From: Moraxella oculi
GTDB taxonomy: Bacteria > Pseudomonadota > Gammaproteobacteria > Pseudomonadales > Moraxellaceae
Length of the DNA stretch: 64,000 bases
Assembly: GCF_023336735.1 (NCBI RefSeq)
Contig: NZ_JAMBAQ010000002.1
Location: 153,285 to 217,284, forward strand
Direction: 5' to 3'
Below are positions 36,818 through 43,688 of this stretch, piece by piece (position 1 is the first letter of the stretch; each line of letters starts with the position of its first letter). The position numbers were made by a program, and so were the translations under genes. A model generated the notes under the pieces. The model was given only the letters and a program-made list of their open reading frames with translations. It was not told the origin of the DNA and ran no database searches.

Positions 36818-37627
36818 ATGATGTACTTATGGTTCGTGATTGCAGGGGCATTTGCTGGCGTGTGTGCAGGACTGTTTGGTGTGGGCGGTGGTTTGATCAT
36901 CGTACCAGCGCTTGTATGGATTTTGGCTGCCTATGGTTTTCCATCTGAAATCATTCCTCATGTGTCGGTAGGGACGGCTTTGGCGACCATCATCATCACA
37001 TCCATCAGTTCGTTAACAGCACACAATAAAAAAGGCGGTGTGCGTTGGGAGGTTTTTAAAAACTTAACCTATGGATTGGTGGTTGGTTCGTTGTTTGGGG
37101 CCTGGGTAGCAACACTCATACATGGACAGTATTTACAAGGGCTTATTGGGGCGTTTGCCATTGTGATGTCCATACAGATGTTCATGAAAAAAGCAGAAGA
37201 AAATATTAAGCCTTTGCCTAAGCCGATCAATCAAAGTTTGGCAGGTGGTGTGATTGGTATGGCGTCGGCGATTTTTGGAATTGGTGGTGGCAGTCTCAAT
37301 GTCCCTTACTTAACCCATGCAGGTCTGCCAATTAAGCAAGCAGTAGGTACTTCGGCTGCCTGTGGTTTGCCGATTGCCATCGCTGGAGCATTGGGGTTCA
37401 TGATTTTTGGGCGAGAGTATGTGGCAGGTCTTGATGGTTCTGTCAGTGGACTGATTGGTTTTGTGCATTTGCCTGCATTTGCTGCCATCAGTATGGCAAG
37501 CTTTATCACTGCTAAATTGGGGGCAAAAATTGCCCATAAACTGCCAGCAAACACGCTCAAAAAAGCCTTTGCTTGTCTTTTGATGGTGGTGGGGTGTCAG
37601 TTGGTTTGGAGTGGGGTAATGAGGTGA
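36818..37627 (+). CDS. Sulfite exporter TauE/SafE family permease
   Basis: Inner-membrane permease of about 269 residues with roughly eight helices. The duplicated family motif is clear: GLFGVGGGLIIVPAL near the N-terminus and AIFGIGGGSLNVPYL in the second half. The start at 36818 follows the -10-like box; the longer open frame would begin inside birA. Family members move sulfite, sulfonates or other organic anions; the substrate here is unknown. Confidence 0.9.
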   Translation: MMYLWFVIAGAFAGVCAGLFGVGGGLIIVPALVWILAAYGFPSEIIPHVSVGTALATIIITSISSLTAHNKKGGVRWEVFKNLTYGLVVGSLFGAWVATLIHGQYLQGLIGAFAIVMSIQMFMKKAEENIKPLPKPINQSLAGGVIGMASAIFGIGGGSLNVPYLTHAGLPIKQAVGTSAACGLPIAIAGALGFMIFGREYVAGLDGSVSGLIGFVHLPAFAAISMASFITAKLGAKIAHKLPANTLKKAFACLLMVVGCQLVWSGVMR

Positions 37628-37724
37628 GTTTTGTACATTAAACAAATCCTATTTTTTGACAGATATTTAGGCTTTGGCCAGTCTGGTGGTGTGGTCAATG
37701 GTTTTGGTAATATAAAGGTTGATG

Positions 37725-38061
37725 ATGATTTTTTTTGAGAAATAAAATCTTAGAAAAAGTTAGAAATTTGGTTAAACGCTTAACCAAATTTCATGCTTTT
37801 TTAATGATTTTAATTTTATGTTTATTTTTTTACCGCCCTTGCGATGATGCGTTCGCTTCTGTTTTTTTATTACCAGCATTATTATTGCTTTTGATCAATT
37901 CTTTTTTGATTAAAGGATATTTTAAAAAACCCATGTTTTTACCAATTCGTGCGTCTAATCCTATCGGAAATTTCATTATTAACAATTCTTTGGTGCTTGC
38001 CATGATCTTAGCGCCACTGATCAAATGGACAATCTTTAATGCAAATAATGGGTTGTGTTGA
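37725..38061 (+). pseudogene. Small membrane protein with a T8 tract at its start
   Basis: From a TTG at 37735 a 108-residue membrane protein is open (two or three helices, LMILILCLFFYRP and FLLPALLLLLINSFLI). The natural start looks like ATG at 37725, with AAAGG at a good distance, but the eight-T run after it throws the frame into an early stop; seven T would join ATG to the main frame. It may be frameshifted or phase-variable. It could be an immunity-type membrane protein of the neighbouring toxin block, but I see no direct proof. Confidence 0.5.
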
Positions 38062-38130
38062 TGTTTTAAAGCTAGATGGTAAAAAAATCGCATCGATATT
38101 ACTCCTTGGAAGCGCTTTTAGGTAATACAA

Positions 38131-38391
38131 GTGTCATACACTTATTTAATCAATAGTTTGCGTGCTTATTTGGACGGTTGCCTTGAAGGGCGACCATTAT
38201 TAGATGCGTGGAAAGATTGCCCATCTGAACTTTCAAACATTTATTACCAGCTAGTTCATTTGGTGAGCGATGAAGACATTCGTAAAAAAGACAGTGATTA
38301 TGCCAGACATCAATTAGATTTGGTGGAAACTTTGATTGATTTATTAAAATCAAGTGATGTGCAAAAACTACAAAATTTCAGTTTGATTTAG
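38131..38391 (+). CDS. Hypothetical small soluble protein
   Basis: Predicted 86-residue acidic, helical protein (MSYTYLINSLRAYLDGCLEG) starting with GTG. It has no membrane segment and no motif I know. It lies between a small membrane protein gene and the first toxin cassette, so a role in that block (a further immunity protein) is possible. Confidence 0.5.
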   Translation: MSYTYLINSLRAYLDGCLEGRPLLDAWKDCPSELSNIYYQLVHLVSDEDIRKKDSDYARHQLDLVETLIDLLKSSDVQKLQNFSLI

Positions 38392-38548
38392 AATCTTGCA
38401 TTTTCTTACAAAAACCTTGATCATGTAAATCAATACTATAATAATACTGTAAAAAACCAATGCTATTAAAGCATCAATGCAGTATTTAAATGATGTTGTG
38501 TTGGTGCTAAATTTTTTCAATGCAATTCATTTGCAAAATTATGGATAA
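38392..38548. other. Intergenic AT-rich gap before cassette A
   Basis: About 150 bases of AT-rich sequence with no gene. The following cassette has lost its signal-peptide part, and the recombination joint lies around 38551, where similarity to the other cassettes begins. Confidence 0.4.
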
Positions 38549-38870
38549 ATATCTCAAGTCAATGAAGCAATCGGCTTATCCTTTGCTTTTGAGGATACCC
38601 GAAATTTACAAGCAGTCGCAATGACTGATAGTGAGATGCAGGGGGGTGCAGGGGGTGGCTGGTCCTTGGGGTGCTGTTATAGGCGGTGCGATTGGTGGCA
38701 TTTCCGCCGCAACTGGCGGTAAGAACGCACAACAAATTGCTGCAGCTACTGCTGTTGGTGCTGCCTCTGGATTTTATGGAGGATGGGTTGGGCAGGTCGG
38801 CGAAAAGGCAGGCGCAGCTATTTTTGGTGCGACTAGCGTGAGCTTGGGTGTTATCTCTGGTAAATTCTAA
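38549..38870 (+). pseudogene. Cassette A: 5'-truncated, frameshifted Gly-rich bacteriocin-like gene
   Basis: Similarity to the other cassettes begins near 38551 and includes the conserved leader LSFAFEDTRNLQAVAMTDSEM followed by QGG, a true double glycine. There is no start codon or signal peptide in this frame; a TAA lies directly upstream. After the leader, runs of six and five G (38641-38658) put the cargo in another frame. The cargo reads VAGPWGAVIGGAIGGISAAT and continues Gly/Ala-rich with many GxxxG motifs to ISGKF, like class II pore-forming bacteriocins. Loss of one G from either run would restore the fusion. It looks like a silent cassette. Confidence 0.65.
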
Positions 38871-38952
38871 GGGGCTAAATATCTACTGAAATTTTGTATG
38901 GTAGTTACCTAACAGAGTTTGTCTGCACTCTGTTAGGTCAAGAGGTTATATT

Positions 38953-39189
38953 GTGAATGTTGCCTTGGTTTTATTTTTTTCCATGATTTTGATGCCAAAC
39001 TTATTGGTAAATGGTAAAAGATTTTTATTGCTGGTATCAACCATTGTATTGGTGGGATTTTTATATTATTATCATATCTTTTTGATATATAATAAAAATG
39101 CTTTAATTGTTGGTGTTGCTAAGGTAATGATGGGCTTTGCTATGGCTGTTTTTGGTGGTTACCTTTATTATGTTTTAGAAAAAAGATAG
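38953..39189 (+). CDS. Putative immunity protein A, small membrane protein
   Basis: 78 residues, almost all hydrophobic: three membrane segments (VALVLFFSMILMPNLLV, FLLLVSTIVLVGFLYYYHIF and VAKVMMGFAMAVFGGYLYYV). The GTG start at 38953 has AGAGG at proper spacing. Position directly after the Gly-rich cassette A fits a membrane immunity protein against a pore-forming peptide; this is inference from layout. It is joined within a few bases to the truncated cassette B. Confidence 0.6.
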   Translation: MNVALVLFFSMILMPNLLVNGKRFLLLVSTIVLVGFLYYYHIFLIYNKNALIVGVAKVMMGFAMAVFGGYLYYVLEKR

Positions 39190-39190
39190 T

Positions 39191-39640
39191 TTGGACATTG
39201 CTTTTGCAGAAACAACTGTTTATCAAGCCATACCAAGTAATACACCAAGCGTAGAGTTATCTACCCAATTTAATGAAGCAACCGACCTATCTTTTGCTTT
39301 TGAGGATGCTCAAAACTTACAAGCTGTTGCTATGACTGATAGTCAGATGCAGGAGACGGAAGGGGCGGTTGCTCCATTGGTGGCAATAGGGGTGATTCAT
39401 GGTGGGCGTTTTATAGCACAAAGATGGGTAACGCAGAGAGTTGCTGGTGCTGCTCTATCAAAAGGTGCGAATATCTACGCGAGAAACTCTCAACAAGCCA
39501 AAGCAATTGCAAATCAAGCATGGGGACGGCAAGATATTATTCGGCATGGAAAAAAGGAGTTGCACTCTAATTATTCGCATTACCAGCATACAAACCAAAA
39601 ATACAGAGGTCATGCTTTTTATGGAAAACGACATAGATAA
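39191..39640 (+). pseudogene. Cassette B: toxin-like gene lacking most of its signal peptide
   Basis: The frame opens with TTG and only IAFAETTVYQ of the export signal remains, so the Sec signal seen in cassette D is cut off right after the preceding immunity gene. The leader DLSFAFEDAQNLQAVAMTDS ends in QMQETEGA. The cargo starts VAPLVAIGVIHGGRFIAQRW, identical to cassette D over 94 bp, then diverges into a basic tail ending HYQHTNQKYRGHAFYGKRHR, resembling C-terminal nuclease-type toxin tips. It is probably not expressed as it stands; it may be a silent store. Confidence 0.65.
39353..39446 (+). repeat. 94-bp identical repeat in cassettes B and D (copy 1)
   Basis: Identical to 41578-41671, in the same reading frame, encoding the end of the leader and the first part of the cargo. 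Flanks diverge on both sides. It is a likely site of homologous recombination between cassettes. Confidence 0.92.
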
Positions 39641-39655
39641 ATTAAGATAAAGAAG

Positions 39656-40075
39656 ATGTTTTTTGAAATTGCCTGTGCAAGGTCTAATAATAAACATTGC
39701 CTTTTAAGGGAGGCAAGATTTTTTTTACAATGTGAAAAAAATAATCATCTTTATTATAGAAAAACGGTCAATAATGAAGATGGTATAATACAGAAATGTT
39801 TTGTTATTGAAGACATGATTGTTACGCACTCATCGAATCCAAAACTTTTTAACAACTGCATAAAAATGGACTTAAGAAATAAATGTATTTATCCATCGAT
39901 GTTTTTGTTATCAAACAGTATTATCAATATATTAAAAAAATTACAAGAAGATAAAACTTTTTTATCTTTTTCTTACTCTGAAGATTTTGCAAATATGCAA
40001 ACTCATAAAATAGGAATGATAAATGAAAAAGCTATTTTTGTAGAGTTCAATAATTTATATATCGTTTGCGAATGA
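39656..40075 (+). CDS. Putative immunity protein B (soluble, about 139 residues)
   Basis: A soluble, AT-rich gene 15 bp after cassette B. No signal peptide or membrane helix is seen. A central segment MFLLSNSIINILKKLQEDKT followed by FLSFSYS resembles FFLSDIAVDIFKSLIDNN followed by FNFSFI of the gene after cassette D (41890-42291), at the same relative position and with similar total length. This supports a shared immunity family for the two nuclease-like toxins. The similarity was seen by eye only. Confidence 0.6.
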   Translation: MFFEIACARSNNKHCLLREARFFLQCEKNNHLYYRKTVNNEDGIIQKCFVIEDMIVTHSSNPKLFNNCIKMDLRNKCIYPSMFLLSNSIINILKKLQEDKTFLSFSYSEDFANMQTHKIGMINEKAIFVEFNNLYIVCE

Positions 40076-40309
40076 GCAAACTGGATGTCAACTTTGATAT
40101 TGTAATCCGCCTAAATCATCAGCGACTGTGCAGCTTTGAGCGATAAGTTGATTCACCAAGAAATGATTGATATCATGGATTGGTTTAAAAGTACAAGCGT
40201 AGTATCAAACCTTTTGACAAAGCAAAAAAATTACTAATATCATGCAAGTCAGTACAACTGTACTTTAACAAGCCTTGCTGACGGCTAGGAATTGTATTTA
40301 AGGAAAAAT
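40076..40309. other. Upstream region of cassette C
   Basis: 234 bases with no clear gene. TTGACA (40214-40219) and TAATAT (40235-40240) with a 15-bp spacer are a possible promoter. AAGG at 40300-40303 is a possible ribosome-binding site. A small palindrome (AGTAC/GTACT) sits near 40255. A short frame DWFKSTSVVSNLLTKQKNY might be a gene remnant. Confidence 0.4.
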
Positions 40310-40792
40310 ATTGTAAAAAAATTGTCAATCTTAGCACTTAGTGCTACCGTAGCCATCGCCCCTGCTTTTGCAGAAACAACTGTTTATCAAACCATAACAA
40401 GCACCACACCAAGTGTAGAATTATCTACTCAACCAACCCAAACAACCGACCTATCTTTTGCTTTTGAGGATATCCAAAACCTGCAAACAGTTGTTATGAC
40501 TGATAGTCAGATGCAGGAGACGGAGGGGGCTTGGGCTGCTAATGCTTTTGGTGGCATAATGGGTGGTATCGGTGGTCATTATGGCTATGTGGCGAGTTAT
40601 GTTGCGAGCGGAACTTATAATAAAAGAGCACACCTTGCCGCCGTTGGTACTGGTGCCGCTATGGGTGCAATTAACCCTATTAGGGGTGCATCTACCATGC
40701 TAAATGGTATGCGTGCCACCGCTATGGGTACAGTTTCTGGTGCTATCAATGGTTACGCAAGTGCGACTGGTAAAAATATCAATATTCGTTAA
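40310..40792 (+). CDS. Cassette C: Sec-exported Gly-rich bacteriocin-like protein with an unusual start
   Basis: Signal peptide VKKLSILALSATVAIAPAFA, spacer, leader DLSFAFEDIQNLQTVVMTDS then QMQETEGA, and a cargo of about 80 residues (WAANAFGGIMGGIGGHYGYV onwards) rich in Gly, Ala and GxxxG, like pore-forming class II bacteriocins. No ATG is present: where cassette D has ATGAAAAAA, here the sequence is ATTGTAAAAAAA. The codon at ideal distance from AAGG is ATT (40310); a TTG at 40292 is in frame but badly spaced. Expression may be weak or lost. The immunity-like gene follows by 9 bp. Confidence 0.65.
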   Translation: MVKKLSILALSATVAIAPAFAETTVYQTITSTTPSVELSTQPTQTTDLSFAFEDIQNLQTVVMTDSQMQETEGAWAANAFGGIMGGIGGHYGYVASYVASGTYNKRAHLAAVGTGAAMGAINPIRGASTMLNGMRATAMGTVSGAINGYASATGKNINIR

Positions 40793-40801
40793 CTTTTCAC
40801 A

Positions 40802-41125
40802 ATGGGTAAAAAAGCATTGTCAGGTCTATTGACAATGCTTTGTGAGTTTATTATGTTACTAGTATATGTTATAGCGACATTAGGGTTGTTTATAGGATGG
40901 ATGAAAAACATCTCTATTGTTGCAACTAGACCTTGGCTTGAAAGATTTTTTTTGTTAATATCAATGATGGTGTTGACTTGGTGTTCTCTGAGAGTTGTAA
41001 ACCAAACAAATCGCCTTAGTGATAATTTGGCTTATATTTATTTGGCTTATTATTTTGGATATTTATTGTTGCTTAGCGTGGTTTTTTGCAATTTAGCGAA
41101 TTTCTTATCAAAAAAATTTAAATGA
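40802..41125 (+). CDS. Putative immunity protein C, membrane protein
   Basis: 107 residues with three hydrophobic segments (LTMLCEFIMLLVYVIATLGL, FFLLISMMVLTWCSL and YLAYYFGYLLLLSVVFC) and a basic C-terminus (SKKFK). It lies 9 bp after the Gly-rich cassette C, so it probably shares its transcript. A membrane immunity protein would suit a membrane-active toxin. No family is recognised. Confidence 0.6.
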   Translation: MGKKALSGLLTMLCEFIMLLVYVIATLGLFIGWMKNISIVATRPWLERFFLLISMMVLTWCSLRVVNQTNRLSDNLAYIYLAYYFGYLLLLSVVFCNLANFLSKKFK

Positions 41126-41382
41126 TATTTGTTGGATGTGCTTATTAAAGGTTTTTTAATATTTTGCTTGTTCAAAACTTTTATTTTCTTGCATCGACTA
41201 CCTCTAATCGCCCAATTTTAACAAATAAACCAAATAAAAAATTATTAAAAACACTTGATAGCTAAAATTGTATCTGCTAGTATCATACACAGTAACCAAC
41301 ACCAAGATGGCATGGCTTGCTGCGGTTATTGACTATCGGTATTAAACTGGGGTTTTTATAATGTTGATAAAAGGAAAATTCT
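41126..41382 (+). promoter_or_regulatory. Upstream region of cassette D with promoter-like elements
   Basis: 257 bases without a gene. TATAAT at 41357-41362 lies shortly before AAGGA (41371-41375) and the ATG at 41383. TTGACT at 41329-41334 is too far (22 bp) for an ideal -35. A regulated or weak promoter is possible. Confidence 0.4.
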
Positions 41383-41886
41383 ATGAAAAAACTATCAATC
41401 CTAGCACTTACTGCCACTATCGCCACCGCCCCTGCTTTTGCAGAAACAACTGTTTATCAAACCATACCAAGTACTGCCCCAAGTGTAGAATTATCTACCC
41501 AAACCACTGATTTGTCTTTTGCTTTTGATGATGTAGAAAATCTGCAAACAAAAGAGATGACCACCACCGAAATGCAAGAGACGGAAGGGGCGGTTGCTCC
41601 ATTGGTGGCAATAGGGGTGATTCATGGTGGGCGTTTTATAGCACAAAGATGGGTAACGCAGAGAGTTGCTGTTCAAGTAGCTAGGAAAAGTGGGGATAAA
41701 TTTATTCAGGCACATACAAGACAGCAGGCCAAACAGATCGCTCGTGCCGCTAGCAAAAATAATCCTAACGGTGTTCGTAAAGAATTCCACAACCCTAAAC
41801 CATCCGCACCCACCCAGTATCACCATTTCCATCCATCAAAAACCAACGGAAATCATATTATTTATGGAAAGCCAAAGAGGTATTAA
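41383..41886 (+). CDS. Cassette D: intact Sec-plus-double-glycine-leader toxin-like protein
   Basis: The only fully intact member: 167 residues. Residues 1-20 are a Sec signal (MKKLSILALTATIATAPAFA). Residues 21-58 are a spacer with DLSFAFDDVENLQ. Residues 59-70 (MTTTEMQETEGA) resemble double-glycine leaders, here ending Gly-Ala. The cargo (71-167) starts VAPLVAIGVIHGGRFIAQRW and ends in a basic His-rich tip (QYHHFHPSKTNGNHIIYGKP) that recalls predicted RNase toxin tips. A good ribosome-binding site is present. The immunity-like gene follows by 3 bp. Toxicity is inferred from architecture and partner gene. Confidence 0.72.
   Translation: MKKLSILALTATIATAPAFAETTVYQTIPSTAPSVELSTQTTDLSFAFDDVENLQTKEMTTTEMQETEGAVAPLVAIGVIHGGRFIAQRWVTQRVAVQVARKSGDKFIQAHTRQQAKQIARAASKNNPNGVRKEFHNPKPSAPTQYHHFHPSKTNGNHIIYGKPKRY
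41578..41671 (+). repeat. 94-bp identical repeat in cassettes B and D (copy 2)
   Basis: Exact copy of 39353-39446. Identity of 94 bp between genes that otherwise diverge indicates recent exchange. Confidence 0.92.
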
Positions 41887-41889
41887 TAA

Positions 41890-42291
41890 ATGTCCTTTTG
41901 TTTTATGATACAGTCTAAAAGTGATGTGATGAAATATATAAAAGATTATTTTGCTACAAATTTTGATACAAAAAGAAGTTTTCATATAGGTTGTTATTGT
42001 TACACCATTAATAATAGTAATATGTATGTATTTTCTTACAGTTTTAGTAGCACTATGATAAAATCAGAAGCTGATAAGAGAAGTGTTAGTTTTTTCTTGT
42101 CAGATATTGCTGTCGATATATTTAAATCATTGATTGATAATAATATTGAATTTAACTTCTCTTTTATTGATTTAAGACACAAAGAAGATGAAGAAACGAT
42201 TTTTAGAAATATTGTTAAAGACCTAGAAATAGAGTTTGAATTTAATAGTCCTTATTGTATAAAAGAAAGGCGATTATATCGCATAAGATAG
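41890..42291 (+). CDS. Putative immunity protein D (soluble, about 133 residues)
   Basis: Soluble AT-rich gene starting 3 bp after cassette D's stop, hence translationally linked. It has no membrane helix. Its middle (FFLSDIAVDIFKSLIDNN) resembles the same region of immunity candidate B. Charged, with a Glu-rich C-terminal third (DLRHKEDEETIF), it could neutralise the basic toxin tip. The function is inferred from position. Confidence 0.6.
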   Translation: MSFCFMIQSKSDVMKYIKDYFATNFDTKRSFHIGCYCYTINNSNMYVFSYSFSSTMIKSEADKRSVSFFLSDIAVDIFKSLIDNNIEFNFSFIDLRHKEDEETIFRNIVKDLEIEFEFNSPYCIKERRLYRIR

Positions 42292-42314
42292 TAATAAATA
42301 TTTAAGGTGTGCTC

Positions 42315-42712
42315 ATGATTATTAAAATCAAACCGCTTAATGGTCATGTTGTAGACACATCGTTTTTTGTAAATGGTCATTACTTGGCAAAAGACAAAAA
42401 AACAATGCTTTTGTTTGTGCTGCTACGGATTTGCTAAAACATGAATTAAAATCCATTTTTGGCGATGTGCTTAATTTGACTTGGCATAAAGCGATAAAAG
42501 AAATAAAAAAGGGTACTGCCTATTCTGAGTATACATTGAAGCAAGAAAGTGTGGCTTTGTTAAAAGATATCCATAGGTATTATGGAGCTTTTGAACTGAC
42601 TTTTTTTGAAGAAAGTAAAAAGACACTAATTTATCAATCAAAAGAATTAAACATTAAGGATATTGATATGAATTATCCTATAAAGATGAATAGTGCAATT
42701 AGGATAGTTTGA
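42315..42712 (+). pseudogene. Small orphan gene frameshifted at an A7 tract (immunity-like)
   Basis: From ATG at 42315 the frame reads MIIKIKPLNGHVVDTSFFVN and reaches a stop at 42435-42437. After an A7 run (42395-42401) another frame carries on as NNAFVCAATDLLKHELKSIF to 42712. Eight A would join them into about 132 residues, the size of the other soluble immunity candidates. It may be an orphan immunity gene whose toxin has been lost, now broken or phase-variable. Confidence 0.55.
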
Positions 42713-42721
42713 GATGATATT

Positions 42722-43660
42722 ATGAGATTGAAACTTTTATTGCTAACTTTAACCACCTTACCACTCATCGCCCACGCCGATCTACCCCTTACGGTTGATG
42801 ACTTATTGGCGGATAAAAACCGCTTTAAATTGGATACCGAACTTAGCTATTTTAATCAACAAAAAACATCGGCGGTGGCACAAGGCTTTAACAGCGTAGA
42901 CTTAGGTGGTGGACGAACCATTTATTTGCCTAATATTGGCGAGAGCAATACCAATACCGATAGCCTAATTGCATCTTTTGGAGTGCGTTATGGTGTGAGT
43001 GATAGACTAGAAATGGGTATTAAGGCTAACGGTGTCTATCGCAATGACCGTCATCAAAATGGTGCGGATTTATCAAAGTCAAGCGATACAAGCCTAAATG
43101 ATGTGAGCCTAGCCACCCAATACCAAGTTATCAAAAACCATAAAACCTTGCCTGATAGCTTAATGTTTGGCGAATTATCGCTTTATGATAACACACAAGG
43201 GCTCAAAAATAAATTGGGCGGTTCGGCACTATTCGGTTTGAGTGTTGATACTGTCAATGATCCGATTGTGCTAAGTCTTACAGGTACTTACCAACATCAA
43301 ACAAAGCGTGAATTACAAAATGGTGGTCATATTCATTTGGGCGACACAGCGATGCTAAACGGTACGGTAGGTTTTGCGGTCAATCCTGATATTACGCTGA
43401 CAGGTGGTGTGAGTATTCGCCACAAATGGTCGGACAAAAACGACTTTGGCAACATAGAAAACAACCAAACACAAACCTCTTTAAATCTTGGTTTGGCTTA
43501 TGCATTAAGTGCAAGAAGTAACTTGACTGCCAATGTTCGTACGCCAATTTCAGGAGCTAGCGGTAGTACGGTATCGGTTGGATTGACCACCAAGATTGGG
43601 GAGTTACCACCGCCTTTATCACAAAAATATCGCCAAGCTCAAAAACAAAATGCCAAATAA
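42722..43660 (+). CDS. Outer-membrane beta-barrel protein of the toxin block (transporter-like)
   Basis: 312 residues with a signal peptide (MRLKLLLLTLTTLPLIAHA) and many alternating strands (YGVSDRLEMGIKANGVYR, LNLGLAYALSARSNLTANV, STVSVGLTTKIGEL), a layout like the MetA-pathway/FapF-type outer-membrane proteins. It ends with a polar tail (SQKYRQAQKQNAK) instead of an aromatic residue. It begins 9 bp after the frameshifted small gene and precedes the C39 peptidase by 28 bp, so the two are probably cotranscribed. I infer a role as the outer-membrane exit for processed cargo; it is not shown. Confidence 0.7.
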   Translation: MRLKLLLLTLTTLPLIAHADLPLTVDDLLADKNRFKLDTELSYFNQQKTSAVAQGFNSVDLGGGRTIYLPNIGESNTNTDSLIASFGVRYGVSDRLEMGIKANGVYRNDRHQNGADLSKSSDTSLNDVSLATQYQVIKNHKTLPDSLMFGELSLYDNTQGLKNKLGGSALFGLSVDTVNDPIVLSLTGTYQHQTKRELQNGGHIHLGDTAMLNGTVGFAVNPDITLTGGVSIRHKWSDKNDFGNIENNQTQTSLNLGLAYALSARSNLTANVRTPISGASGSTVSVGLTTKIGELPPPLSQKYRQAQKQNAK

Positions 43661-43688
43661 GACTTTAATGGCTAAGATTGTAATCGTA

